The notes: generated by a model not told the origin, from the letters alone. A DNA stretch of 64,000 nucleotides from Isoetes taiwanensis (GCA_021234155.1 JAJEKV010000054.1:2457702-2521701), one strand, 5' to 3'; numbered from the stretch's first letter, positions 46,590-57,838 are shown. A program made the numbers and translations.

Positions 46590-47150
46590 TTAACTTTTAA
46601 GATTTCAAAATTTTTTCCTTATTAACTTCAAAATTTTATTATTAAAAAAAAAAATATACGGCGGAAATACGCGCCACATACTGATCGGAAGCCGATGGCA
46701 TTATCGGGTTTACGCCTCGACCGGTGTCGTTGAAATGCAAGCGGCGCCCGAGTTGACCTGGCGGCCCCGCGTTGACTCGAGTCGGACGGGTCGGGCGCCG
46801 ACAGCATTTCGGGCGCTTCTAACTTGACTGCAAAGCGACAAAAAGCAAGCGGCGCCCGAATTCGTTTTTGGGCCTGCCCTTGACTATTTTTCGCCTGGAG
46901 TTGACTGTTCTAGGGTAATTCGAGTGCGCCCAATCCAATGGAGCCATCATCTTTGTCATTTGAGTTACCCACTGGCACCTGCTAGGCCTCCAATCTTGGC
47001 CCCTCCACTTCAAAGCTACAATTTCTTAACTTAACCTAACACCAAACCAAACAACAAAGAGAACTAACGACACATTGACTTAGCCTCCTCCTAACTACCG
47101 TATATGAGTTAGTGTTTGGCGGTGCTATGATTTCGAACAACCGAAATCAC
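46590..47150. other. Element B 5' leader, no gene recognised
   Basis: Between extra ORF 1 and the primer binding site. It has a GC-rich part (46700-46910) with a recurring GCGGCGCCCGA motif, and an A-rich patch (46625-46660). Confidence 0.5.
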
Positions 47151-47162
47151 GGCTCGATACCA
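47151..47162 (-). promoter_or_regulatory. Primer binding site of element B (tRNA-iMet type)
   Basis: On the minus strand TGGTATCGAGCC lies 3 nt inside the 5' LTR. The standard plant primer site is TGGTATCAGAGCC; one A is missing here. Confidence 0.78.
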
Positions 47163-47165
47163 CTT

Positions 47166-48759
47166 TGTGACGCTCCCGAACATATAACGACCCTCAGGGA
47201 CGTATACATCACGGGGACTTCCCATGGCGACCATCTCACCATGAGCAGGGCCCTCCGTCTATTTCGGGCCATCTATGAAATGTGGCCCGAAGAAGGACAC
47301 GGAGGGGTCATTCGGCCCACGCCTTCAATGGGACTCCTACGTCGCGGAAGCATGAATCCAAGGGTTAGCACACACAAAGATGAATATATATAAATAACCA
47401 CCCATGGGGGGTGGCGATCCATCCAAAAATACCAACGGCATAGATCATGCATCTAATCCTAAGAAAACACCCAAACCCCAGGTTCTACCCCGGCTCAGAC
47501 TTCCGTGGGGATCGACTGACGGCTGGGCCTCAAGAGATCAGCAGACCGAGTCTTGGCATGGCGTTGGCTGGCATAGAACATTGGCTAGGGTTGTCCACTC
47601 CATCCGCCCCTCCTGTGCACACTTTGCAGATGGGTCAATTCATGCTATGGCTTTGCTATAGCCTTCCGGAGACGCAAACTCAGGGCATCACCCTCTGAGC
47701 CTACTCCGGGTTCATGGCGCTGGTCCGATGAGGCAGGTGGGGAAGCGTCCCCTTCCGGAATCACGGTGGTTCCATGGGTGAGCTAGAGAATACGTGCCGC
47801 ATCAGCGACCCGCATCCGCACCGACTTACTCACCCTAAATCTACTCAAAGTGCAAGGTGCTCCATACGGATCACACCTTCCCACCGTGGAGTGTCGGACC
47901 CATACCCGCCCCACGTGACCCGGCTATCGCCTAGGCCTAGCCCCAGTAGGAGTCTCGGGAGCCTTGTATGCTCATGCAAGACCCCACCCCTCATGTCACT
48001 GCTTGTGTTCCTTGTGCGGTGCTAAGCCGGACCATAGCATCTAGGACCCGGTGGGTTCTTGCGCCTGCCGCATCTAATGGGACTTTACAGTGGCGCTATC
48101 TAGGAGCATACTACTTTACACGTTGAGGCCTCTAACCCCGTAATCCCCCGTTTGAGTCGGATCAAACAAAGAACCAACAATCCATCCTTTGAGTAAGAAC
48201 CGAATTGAATATAAAGAGAACTTGTTTGTACAATCAAGGGTTAGTTTCTATGATCGAATTACAAAGAGAACAGAGAAAGACGGACACAACCAAGTGTTAA
48301 CTAGAATTCACATAGCCACCTACCTGATTTGGCTGGACTCATTCCCATGGGGGCCTCCATCTCTTGGCGGTTGAAGATTCAAATTTGTGGCTTCACAGGG
48401 GCGGTATGGTGGTTCTCTGCAGTGGTTGATGGCTCGGCTCCCGGCCTTCCTTGGTCGATCTTTTGGAGTCAATCCCGGGGATAGGGGTCAAGTTGGCATC
48501 CAAACTTGGCAACCCCATCTTGCCTGTCGATTGGGGGCAGGTGGCGCCTTCCTAATTGGTAATTATCCTAATTTCCTAGGTTATAGGTTATTATTATTAA
48601 TGTGTTAAATTAGCATAGCTAATTTAATCCTTTGTAAGGTAACCCCCTAGGTTGCAATTAAGTTCCCATACCCCCATGGTAGTGTACCTTTAGGGAGTGA
48701 CGTGCTTGTATTTGTACGTGTCCCGTGTAGTAGACCGTATAAATACGTGGAACGTCACA
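47166..48759 (-). repeat. 5' LTR of element B (right copy)
   Basis: 1594 bp, same ends as the left copy, followed by the TCAGC target duplication. Differs from the left LTR by many 1-5 bp indels as well as substitutions. Confidence 0.93.
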
Positions 48760-50790
48760 TCAGCAGTAGAGGAGGGGGGAGAAACGGAAATAGAAATAGA
48801 CTGGACAAGATACCTGGAACGTCTATACAAAACAGGGGTTGCACCAATCATGGCTCCAGAAGGTAGACACAAACCTTCCTTCTCCAAGGAAGAGGTGACA
48901 TGGGCACTAAACAAGATGGCAAATAACAAGGCACCGGATTTATATGGGCTAACAGCGGAGATGTTGAAATGCGTAGAAACACAGATAGTAGGGATCATAA
49001 CAGAAATATTCAATGAGGTAATACACTCAGGCCTACTAGAAAGATGGCAGTTTAATAAAGTAATTCCGCTCCATAAAGGGGGAAACAGAGAAGAACCGAG
49101 TAATTATAGGACCATCATGGTCAGTTCAGTATTCGCGAAATGGTTCGGGAAAGCATTAGATCAGAAACTGAAAAGTTGGGCAGAAACAGGGAAACTCAGA
49201 GCACAAGGCCAGGCTGGTTTTCAACTGGAGCACTCGACTACAGACCATCTGGTGACTCTAAGGATAATGATAGAACAGGCAAAGGAGAGTAACAAGAAGA
49301 TCATATGCTGCTTCGTGGACTTTAAAAAAGCCTTCGACACAGTACCCAGAGATAAACTCCTACTTAGACTAATAGGACTAAGAGCACCAGAAGGGTTAGT
49401 AGGATCAATTGCAAGGCTATATCAAAAGGTATATGCCAAAATAGAGGGGGAAGGGGAAGCAATAGATTGCGACACAGGAGAAAAACAAATATGCCCACTA
49501 TCACCCACACTTTTTGGGATATACATAGATGCTCTACATGAATTTTTCAAGGAAAGAGAGGGAGACAGGGAAGCATCAACGATAGGGAGAACAAAAGTTC
49601 CAATAATGCTATATGCGGATGACTTAGGTATGATGGCGACCAAAGCCAAAGGAATGCACAGAATGCTAGAGATACTAGAAGAGTTTTGTTTGGAGACAGG
49701 ATTGACAGTCAACCTGGACAAAACAAAAATAGTGACCTTCGGTACAAAGACAAAACACAAACCCTTTAAATACAAGGGACAAGAGCTAGAGGAAACCACA
49801 GGATACAGGTATTTGGGATATGACACGCATGGTGGGGGGAAGTGGTCAAAAGGGGCAGACAACAGATTCCAGGCAGCGATAGGCAATTATTACATCATGA
49901 TGAATTACTGTAACAGCAGCAGGATCACCAACTGGGAAATCAAAACATACCTATTTAGCACATTAGTAGCATCGACACAGCTATACGGATGTGAAACATG
50001 GGGGCCAGGGCTATCAGAGAAGAAATGGAAAAAACAGGAAGGAATACTGAGGCAATGGCATGGACAGGAATTCCAGGTGAAGGCAGGTACATCATTAGCG
50101 ACAATTATATATGAAACAGGGGAAAAGCCAATGGAGGTGAGAGCATGGAAAAGAACAATCAGGTATCTAATAAAGGACAACAGTTATGGGAAAGAGGACA
50201 AACTATCGTCATTGGCAATAGATGAATCAGCAAAACAACACATAGTAACAGGCAAGGGATGGTTTAACGACCTGGCGAGGTGGACGGCAAGCATGGGGAT
50301 GCAACTAAACCATATTATACAAGCGGATGGATGGGACGAAGAATGGACAGGCAGGGCAATGAGGAGCTGGCTAGCACAGCACACAGGGCCTAAAGCAGAC
50401 TGGCTATTGGGAACCTTCAATCCAGGGGGACAGATAGGACATATTACATACAAAAGTAACATGTTGAATAGGAGCAACAGAGGAACGCTGGCTAGGTTCA
50501 GAATGGGGAGCCACAACCTCCGAATTGAGAAAGATAGATGGAGAAAAATAGATAGAGCAGAGCGAATATGTCGACTATGTGATTTAGGAAAAATAGAAGA
50601 CGAAGTACATATGGTCAAGGATTGCCCGGTCTACACAGACATAAGGTCCAAATTTAACAAGGTCAGGTGGGATCTCCCACTCCCAGCTCTGATGGACAAA
50701 GAAGAGACACTCACAGATGTAGCGAAAGCTATAAAAGAGATGATAATAAGACACCGGGGGGTGCACAAAGAGAAAGGGCTAATAATCTGA
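48760..50790 (+). CDS. LINE 2 ORF2, reverse transcriptase part (3' half)
   Basis: About 676 codons without a stop from the target duplication to TGA at 50788-50790. Order: NKAPDLYGLTAEML, SNYRTIMVSSVFAKWFGKAL, AGFQLEHSTTDHLVTLR, motif A CFVDFKKAFDTVPRDKL, motif B CPLSPTLFGIYIDALHE (preceded by KQI where the family has RQG), motif C MLYADDLGMMA, motif D TGLTVNLDKTKIVTF, motif E YRYLGYD, and a C-terminal CRLCDLGKIEDEVHMVKDC, a CCHC-type knuckle typical of L1-like ORF2. It reverse transcribes element RNA at the nicked target. Only the insertion of element B separates it from the endonuclease half, and the frame matches when that is ignored. The QG-to-QI change in motif B may weaken it. Confidence 0.93.
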   Translation, partial: SAVEEGGETEIEIDWTRYLERLYKTGVAPIMAPEGRHKPSFSKEEVTWALNKMANNKAPDLYGLTAEMLKCVETQIVGIITEIFNEVIHSGLLERWQFNKVIPLHKGGNREEPSNYRTIMVSSVFAKWFGKALDQKLKSWAETGKLRAQGQAGFQLEHSTTDHLVTLRIMIEQAKESNKKIICCFVDFKKAFDTVPRDKLLLRLIGLRAPEGLVGSIARLYQKVYAKIEGEGEAIDCDTGEKQICPLSPTLFGIYIDALHEFFKEREGDREASTIGRTKVPIMLYADDLGMMATKAKGMHRMLEILEEFCLETGLTVNLDKTKIVTFGTKTKHKPFKYKGQELEETTGYRYLGYDTHGGGKWSKGADNRFQAAIGNYYIMMNYCNSSRITNWEIKTYLFSTLVASTQLYGCETWGPGLSEKKWKKQEGILRQWHGQEFQVKAGTSLATIIYETGEKPMEVRAWKRTIRYLIKDNSYGKEDKLSSLAIDESAKQHIVTGKGWFNDLARWTASMGMQLNHIIQADGWDEEWTGRAMRSWLAQHTGPKADWLLGTFNPGGQIGHITYKSNMLNRSNRGTLARFRMGSHNLRIEKDRWRKIDRAERICRLCDLGKIEDEVHMVKDCPVYTDIRSKFNKVRWDLPLPALMDKEETLTDVAKAIKEMIIRHRGVHKEKGLII

Positions 50791-51031
50791 GAAGCATTGT
50801 TGAGGCGAATCAGAGAGGCCCACAGAGTACAGTTCAAAACTGTTTATAACAATGCATTGTGTATGGCCAAGAAGCCAACTATAAGCACGATACGGGTATT
50901 AAAAAGAACAAGAGAAGCCCGCTAGATGGCTATATAAACCTATGCGTCTGTTTGTTGGCAGCACCCCCTTTGGGAGCTCGCAAGATGCTACACAAGTCCG
51001 GGAGCCTCACGGCCTGAGGGACGTTAATGTA

Positions 51032-51074
51032 TATTCTATTCTATTCTATTCTATTCTATTCTATTCTATTCTAT
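51032..51074 (+). repeat. (TATTC)n tail of LINE 2
   Basis: About eight TATTC units end the 3' UTR about 240 bp after the ORF2 stop. A microsatellite tail in place of poly(A) marks the 3' end of several LINE clades. Confidence 0.85.
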
Positions 51075-53313
51075 ACGTCATAAATTCGACCATTACAACC
51101 ATTTATGATTTAAGGTCACAAATCTCTTACCCCAATTTTATTCGATAAGCATATCTAACTAGTTATGGTGCCCGGCATTTCCGGGCTTTAGCAAATGTGG
51201 ATTGTAGAATGGTTTTGCAATCTCGGTGGCCGACATGCACGGTTGATTGTTTGATTTTCCCACTCCCTTATCATGTTACCCTGGGACAGAACAGAAGAAA
51301 TTAATATCAGTAAAACCTAAAACCTGGGAGCTAACAAAGAATTCTGCTGGTGCATAAGTGAAACATAATCTGCTATAGCTTCTTTTGTATTAATTGATTG
51401 AAGTCCTTCTACACACAACATAGGCAAAGCATGGCATGCATAAGCAGACAGGCAGGGAGGTTGAGCTCGCTAAAATAAATAGAACAAAAAGAGAGACATG
51501 GTAATCCAAAAGCAAAATCAATAATCAGATCATGCAGTGTGGAGGCCATTTACCTGCCTGTTTTGGCTTCATCCCTCACAGCTAATAGCAAGCAATCCTG
51601 ATAAGATCAGTGCCTACACATGTTTCATTTACACATTGGCTATATGTTTGCTTGCATGTTTGCGATATACTTGTGTTGTCCGTCCAGTTCACAAAAGCTA
51701 TACCCTATACGCGTTTGTAAAAGCACTACAAATGTCACGACAAATCCCTACTTCTATTTCATTCTCATTCTCATTCTTTAATATTATCATGGTGCTCCAT
51801 TAATCTGTTCTTTAGGGTAACTTGGGTCTTGTACTTGCACCTTAAGCTCGAAATTAATACATGAAACATGATTTGAATAACTCTACTTAATAAAAGCCAT
51901 TATACATAAACTTTATCCTATGCATAGATGTTCCCTTTGTTGCAAGTTGGATTGCTTAGGTCTTGTACTTGGCACCCCATGCTTGAAATTGATACATGAA
52001 GGACTTGCATAACTTTATTGAGTAGAGCCATTCTTATATTGAAATTAATACACAAAGGGCTTGCATAACTTTATTGAATAGAGCCATTATTCATAAATTT
52101 CATATTACGGATAGGTGTTCACTTTGTTCTTGCTTGGATTGTTAAATATCATAGCAGAAGTAAAAAAACCTGACAACTATCAACTAAGTTTGCAGTAGAG
52201 AGTAGTTTCTACTTGAAGGACAACTATTCCTTCACTTGAAGATATGTCATTGACTGATTGACGACCTGCATCATTACAAAATGTTTCCCAAGCATATTTA
52301 TGGCAACTGTAGCTGGTTTATTAGAATCTTGAGGAAGAGTAAGGTAGAGTACACATAGGATCTACAAAAAAAAGCCAAATTCGCATAAAGTTGACATGGC
52401 TTCAATTTTTTATTCATCGCATTGTAATAAACCAGAGGACTATAGAGCACACATCATAATAGGGTGATCCACCTTCCTTCATGAATTAGATATCCTGCAC
52501 AAACAAAAATGGCATCTGTTGTCTCATTATTTTTTCCTACCATTGTATTTTACATCATTAACTGCAGCCTTGAGAGTGAAGGATAGGATGCTGAAAACGC
52601 GCAGATCATTTATTTATCTAGTCTGAGCTAAAATAGTCCGTGAATGAGTATGCCTCCAACAAATGCATTTATTTTCCAGTTCATATTCCTCCACTGCTTC
52701 ATATGTTCTACCACATTGAATTGCTTCTTTCCCATACCTTTAATGCAACAGAATATGGCAAACAACATGCATCAATTGACTTAAAATTCAAGGACAATCC
52801 CATAATGGCAAACCTACATTTGCATTTGAGTTGTTATGCTACTGTGCTATGCAATCCGACTTGAAAGTGCAACATGGGACAGAGGCCAGGAAGCCAAATA
52901 AAAGCATATGTCAATCATCAGATCTTCGAGCAGCCTTAATCATGGAACCCAGTAAGGTATTTGGAGTGCAATCTTTGGAGGCTCTATCAATTTGTACATC
53001 TTCAAGCAGTGGCCAAATCTACTTGCTTAAAACAAACAAAAATGTGTCAAAAATAGTGGTGCAAATCGGCTCTATAAGGACTAATAAATATACCTAATCC
53101 AACTTGCGTCCTCTGCAATCAAAACATTCTTGCAAAACCATTCTAACAAAGCTGCCCACCTACTTCTCAAAGATGAATATCCCTATATGTTATGAAAGTC
53201 TACCCAAAAGAAAGAATCCCTCGGGAAAAAAGGAGAATGTTTTTCTTGTGGAGGGCTAAAGTATCTAGTGTAAGTCATCCTCACTTTTCCCTAATATGAA
53301 GGGCCAAAGAATC
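51075..53313. other. No gene recognised
   Basis: AT-rich sequence with short ORFs on both strands, no domain. Contains a tandem duplication (next entry). It could include UTR or intron of a host gene, but I see no supportable exon. Confidence 0.4.
51820..52145. repeat. Diverged tandem repeat, two units with an inner duplication
   Basis: GGTCTTGTACTTG...GAAATTAATACATGAA...CATAACTTTATTGA.TA.AGCCATT...GTTC.CTTTGTT recurs from about 51827 and 51959. The second unit contains a further internal duplication of about 64 bp (GAAATT.ATACA...AGAGCCATT). Confidence 0.7.
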
Positions 53314-53850
53314 TGTTAGTCCTGTGCCTCCTGGTACAGGACCAGGAGGCACAGGACTATTCATGCATACGACGGACCAAGTCAAGTCCAAGGATCCACA
53401 ATCAGGCGCGGGTCAGTCGTCAAAGGCTCAGCAGAAGACCAAGCAGACCACGCAGACTAAGACCACGCTGGCGTCAACAAAGGAGGCTCGGCCGACAAGT
53501 GATGGCCCATCACCGCCCACGGCGTCGGTGATTCGAGGCTTTTCAAGAGGCACCGCCAAAGATTCTCAGAATCGGGCCTCCTTCCAGAGTCGGCACGAAA
53601 TCGATCGAGTGTCTATATTGGGCCAAAGGCCATTGTACTATATATATGAGTAGAGCTAGCACATGAGTTTTTAGATGAGTTTTGAGTCTTGTCTCACTTC
53701 AGTTTTTCTCGGTTCGCGAGAGCTCATGTATCATCATCATTGATATCAAGGAAGCTTATCATTGTTGTATCATTGTTCTTTTGTTTTCTTTTCCCTTTCC
53801 TTTGTTTTCTTGCAAATCGCGTGACATAGTCCCCCGGATTCTCTGTTAGA
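53314..53850 (+). repeat. Left LTR of element C
   Basis: Starts TGTTAG. The first 200 bp match 63798-64000. The right boundary is uncertain because the window ends before the other LTR does; the gag ATG at 53958 limits it. A TATA-like CTATATATATGAG lies at about 53639. Confidence 0.75.
53318..53358. repeat. 41 bp perfect hairpin at the LTR start
   Basis: 18 bp arms (AGTCCTGTGCCTCCTGGT / ACCAGGAGGCACAGGACT) around ACAGG. The right LTR has a shorter, imperfect version at this position (from 63802). Confidence 0.92.
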
Positions 53851-53957
53851 TCCACGGGTCCTCACAGAGGGTGTCTTGCAGAGTTCCCCGAAACCTAGAT
53901 CCCAAACACCGCCGGGCCGCTGCGGGTCTGATTCGATTTTCCTTTTTTCCGTCAGCC

Positions 53958-55780
53958 ATGCGCGCGATCGAAACTTCACGCCCGGAAGAACTTCTTTCCC
54001 GTGACGGTGTCTCGCTTGGGCGCCATCATCGGCGGGAAGTTGTTCGCGACATGTATGGATCTGCTTATGACATTGAGGGAGGCCACATTCGGTCTAGGGC
54101 TCAGTCGGCGCCACCCACCCCTCGTGTCATGTCTCGTCCCAGTTCCCCGCCTCAAGCGTGCAAACATTGCTCACAGCCTCAGTCACCTCATCACTATCAG
54201 GAGCCCTATCAGGCTCAACCTTCTCAACCTTACTTTCATACCCCCGAACATGCCTACATCCGGCATTCCCTCGGCCATCGCCTCTGCCTTCACAACCATC
54301 ATCTCCTCCGGGCGGACAGGGATATCCACATGTCTCTTTTGCTCCTCTCCAGGAATTTCCCTTCCCTACATTTTCCACCGCTCTTCCTGTTTACAACCTT
54401 ACCGACCTCAAACCCAATGATCAAGCACCTCCAGTACCTCCCCCTCAGTCACCCCTTCATCAGGGTCTTTCAGGCACCATGCCACCTCCAACTCCACCTC
54501 AATATAATCCCTATCCAGTTCCTGTCCAGCCAAGCACTTTCACCTCTACCTTTCAGACCCTTAAGCTGACTTATCCAACCTTTGGCAACACGAAAGGCAA
54601 ACCATTAGACCAAAGTGCTCAGGCCCACATGGAAGAATTTGAGGCTCTGGCTGTCCTCAATGGTCATGCACAACCTCAACTGAAATTCCATATCTTTTCC
54701 ACCACACTGCGTGGCTCTCCTCACCAATGGCTTATGTCCAACAAAAGCCACTGGAAACAAGATTGGTCAGAAATGAAAACTGCTTTTCTTTCTCACTATG
54801 GAACCACGGATGATGATCAACTTCATCTCAAGCAACTCAATGACCTTCAACAAGAGCCCACGGAGTCCGCCAGGGATTTTGCAGATCGACTTTATATCCT
54901 GCTCAGCAAACTCAAAGAGTACCCGACACAGAGCCAGATCTTGGTCTGGTTTCTCCAAGGACTTCCTCCAGCTATCTGACTCATGACTGAATACCTACGC
55001 CCGAAGACTTTGGAGCAGGCTATCGACCTTGTCAATCACTCTGTCAATGTTTCCTCCCGTGGCGTGGCTCTTCAGGAGCTCCCTTTCATAGCACCAGTCA
55101 TGGTTCCACAGACTGTTGTCCAACCTCAACACGCCAATCCGCAGCGCAGTCAGATCTGGTGCCATATCTGCAAACATCAAGGCCACTTGGCAAATGAGTG
55201 CAATTCCACCAATGGTCCACCTCATTGTAAAAGATGCAACATGTGCAATCATGCCACGGAAGAGTGCACTCGCACTCATCCTACACCTTTCCGCAACAAG
55301 CTGGTTTATCAAGTGCAAACAACACCTCAGCAACCATCGCAATATCAGCCGCAACCACTGCAGGCTCAACCCAATCAACTCTATCAGCAACAGGAGCAAC
55401 AACGGGGACCCAACACACGCCCCCCTTTTGATCCTTCTAAAGCTCAGTGTTATCACTGTCACGAATGGGGTCATACCACCACGGCATGTCCTCAACTTCC
55501 ACAAGTTCAAGTGCGGCTTCACGGCACCAATCGGACCACCTCGGTCCGCCTCCACGGCTTACCAACTTTGGATTGCCAATGGCAAACAAGACCAGCGTCC
55601 GTTCGCCCGGAAGCCACCGAAGCGCCTCAGCAATCACGCTATCAACCAGCTCCTGCCAATCAACCTCAGCTGGATCAACAAGCACAGGAAGAAATTTTTC
55701 AGGCTCTTAATCCTCCAGTCCAGCCATCCAATTGGGTTGGTTTGGTTTCACGCTGCACTGTGGCGCCACGCCCCTTTTAA
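53958..55780 (+). pseudogene. Element C gag with three CCHC zinc knuckles
   Basis: From MRAIETSRPEELLSRDGVSL through a Pro/Ser/His-rich region to a capsid-like part (HMEEFEALAVLNGHAQPQLK, LRGSPHQWLMSNKSHWKQDW, LNDLQQEPTESARDFADRLY). Three C-x2-C-x4-H-x4-C knuckles follow: CHICKHQGHLANEC, CKRCNMCNHATEEC and CYHCHEWGHTTTAC. A frameshift near 54150-54560 and an in-frame TGA at about 54977 (between LPPAI and LMTEYLRP, fitting CGA-to-TGA) break it. Gag packages element RNA. Confidence 0.85.
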
Positions 55781-56640
55781 CCATTCTTCCTAATGGCACG
55801 CAACCTGCCTTTGCAGTTGACACAATCCCTCATGAAGAGGACAAAAAGGTTCACTTTGCACCTGACTTGGAAAAACTCATGCCTCATGTCATGCCTAAAG
55901 TACGCCAAAGCATTCTGAACCTCATGCAAGCTGCTGAAGGCCGCACGTTGGCTAATGTTCATGCCACCACCAAAGCTCAGCAAAGACAAGATGCACCTTC
56001 CACATCTCAACCTCCACGCCTCGACATATCCGAATATTGCCGCCGAGGTCGAGCCTACTCAAAGAAGTCGCCGCTTCATTACCACGCGACTCCAAAGACC
56101 CGTGGATCCAGCCAGATCCTTTTTCTCATGTACCTGAACTCCAAGAGGAGCCTGGCAAAAATCAAGATTCCCTTAAGTTTGGCAACAATTTTGAAACTAT
56201 GTCCCGCTCTCAAGGACCCGGTTACCACTCCCGACCGTTTTTGGTTGGGGCTAAGTTGCTACCTCTACACACCACGGTCCATGCCACGGTGGGCAATCAA
56301 CAAGTCAATCATGTTCAAATTGATGGAGGTAGCCGCTGTCCAATCTCATCACGGATAAACTCCGCAAACAAATGGGCATCAAACAACTCTATCGTGCCCC
56401 ATATGACATCAAATTGGCTAATGGCCATATCACGAGACCTCAAGGCGTCACACCTCTTCTTCACATCAACATTGGTGATCTCCGATTCCCCTTAGAATTT
56501 GGTGTTTGGAATTTTGGAGAAGATCCCGGGTGATTATGAAATGTTGGTTGGCGATCTTTTCTCCGCCAGTCAAGAGTATCCATTATTGGGCCACGGATCA
56601 TCACGGATGGTCACCTCAATGCCACTATGGACTTGGAAAC
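55781..56640 (+). pseudogene. Element C protease region
   Basis: NQQVNHVQIDGGSRCPISS at about 56295-56350 carries the aspartic-protease active site as DGGS. LANGHITRPQGVTPLLHINI and GDLRFPLEF follow in another frame. Linker text before it (KKVHFAPDLEKLMPHVMPKV) is open. Frame changes near 56330 and 56500. Confidence 0.65.
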
Positions 56641-57279
56641 GGGTAAGATCATTTTCGGCCGACAATCTTTGAACCCTCTCTCTCCGACACCGATTCTGAG
56701 GACGCCCAGAATATCTATCAAGTTCAGGCTCCACCTGCGAGTTTGCCTCTGTCCTCCTACCCCGAATATGCTGATCCTTGGGGAGAGATGACTCTTGATC
56801 AGGACCAGCCGTGGCGGCCTTGCTTGACCCCCTACCGGCTCCTTGCATCGCATCCAACGTGTTGATCACTTTTGGATGTTGAACTTCCTCGATCCCTGTT
56901 GATGTACACGCTGTCATGAAGCAACCTCTGCTGGATGAAAATCAGCAACCTCTCTTTTTCACCACGCAGAGCGCCACTCATCCTGTCATGCTTCAACCTC
57001 CTGCTCATATTGTCCAAGACACGGAAGTTATCCCACATATTCGGACTCGGAAGTCGAGATTGTGGACGTGGGCAACAATCAGCCTGTCCGCATTGCTGCC
57101 AATCTTCCGACACCCTATCGTAACAAGGCCGTCTCTTCAAAAAGTTCAAACACATTTTTTCCGGAGCTACGAGAGACCGGGGATCAACAAAACCTTGGGG
57201 AACTCACCATTCCTACCAAAATCCGATCGCGCGTCCGTAGCAACGACAGCGATCTACCAACCTCAACCCCATTACAGCG

Positions 57280-57838
57280 GATCGTGTCAAGGCAGAAATT
57301 GACAAACTCCTTGCTGCAGGTTTGATCTACGAGGTCAAACATTCTGAATGGGTGAGCCCCATTGTCATTGCACTGAAGCACAATGGAAAGATCCGCGTTG
57401 CGTGGACTACCGGAAACTAAATCAGGCCACGAGCGTGATCATTTTCCACTTCCCTTCACGGACCAGGTTCGGAAGAGGTCATTTGGACATGAGATGTACT
57501 CCTTCATGGATGGTTTTTCCTCGGCTACAATCAGATCTCAATCAAAGAATCGATCAACTCAAGACAACTTTCACCACCCGGTAGGGGCACTTTTTGCCTA
57601 CAAGGTGGTTCCTTTTGGATTATCAAACTCTCCATCAACGTTTCAACGCATAATGCTCTCAGTTTTTCATGATTTTATGAAGGAAAATCCTTCTTGCAAA
57701 TTTTTCAAGATGACTTCTCGCCTCAGTTCCATGGTGACCATTTGGATAGATTGGAACTTCGTCTTTAAATGTGATGAGTTCGGCATTAGTCTCAATCCCG
57801 AGAAATGCACCTTTTGCATCGCCGGTGTGTTACGTTAG
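57280..57838 (+). pseudogene. Element C reverse transcriptase
   Basis: AEIDKLLAAGLIYEVKHSEW, SPIVIALKHNGKIRV, then DYRKLNQAT in a shifted frame, MYSFMDGFSS (motif A), GALFAYKVVPFGLSNSPSTF (motif B), QIFQDDFS (motif C, FQDD where the family has YVDD-like text) and GISLNPEKCTF. At least four frame changes. Confidence 0.85.

Larger units (their letters stand above)
35698..48759 (-). mobile_element. Element B: 13.06 kb Ty3/gypsy chromovirus inserted in LINE 2
   Basis: LTRs 35698-37298 and 47166-48759 begin TGTGACGCTCCC and end GGAACGTCACA. Perfect 5 bp target duplication TCAGC (35693-35697 and 48760-48764). Minus orientation: the polypurine tract abuts the left LTR and a tRNA-iMet-like primer binding site abuts the right one. 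Order from right: primer site, three unassigned ORFs (46.4-42.9 kb), gag, protease, reverse transcriptase, RNase H, integrase, chromodomain. Coding parts are broken by many small indels. LTR pairs differ by many small indels and substitutions, so the insertion is not recent, or the sequence carries indel errors. Confidence 0.95.
30989..51074 (+). mobile_element. LINE 2: L1-like non-LTR retrotransposon, interrupted by two insertions
   Basis: Parts in order on the plus strand: ORF1 (30989-32096), start of ORF2 (about 32100-32275), foreign block (about 32276-34591), endonuclease (34592-35697), element B with target duplication (35698-48764), reverse transcriptase (48760-50790), 3' UTR and a TATTC microsatellite tail (51032-51074). 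The 5' end is uncertain: the purine-rich region and hairpin units from about 29.0-30.9 kb may belong to it. Confidence 0.85.

Noticed and set aside
49422-50618. Minus-strand ORFs of 91-154 codons
   Set aside because: Antisense of the LINE 2 reverse transcriptase.
54995-55555. 186-codon minus-strand ORF
   Set aside because: Antisense of gag zinc-knuckle region of element C; no TATA box or domain, unlike the antisense ORF at 60000-60293.
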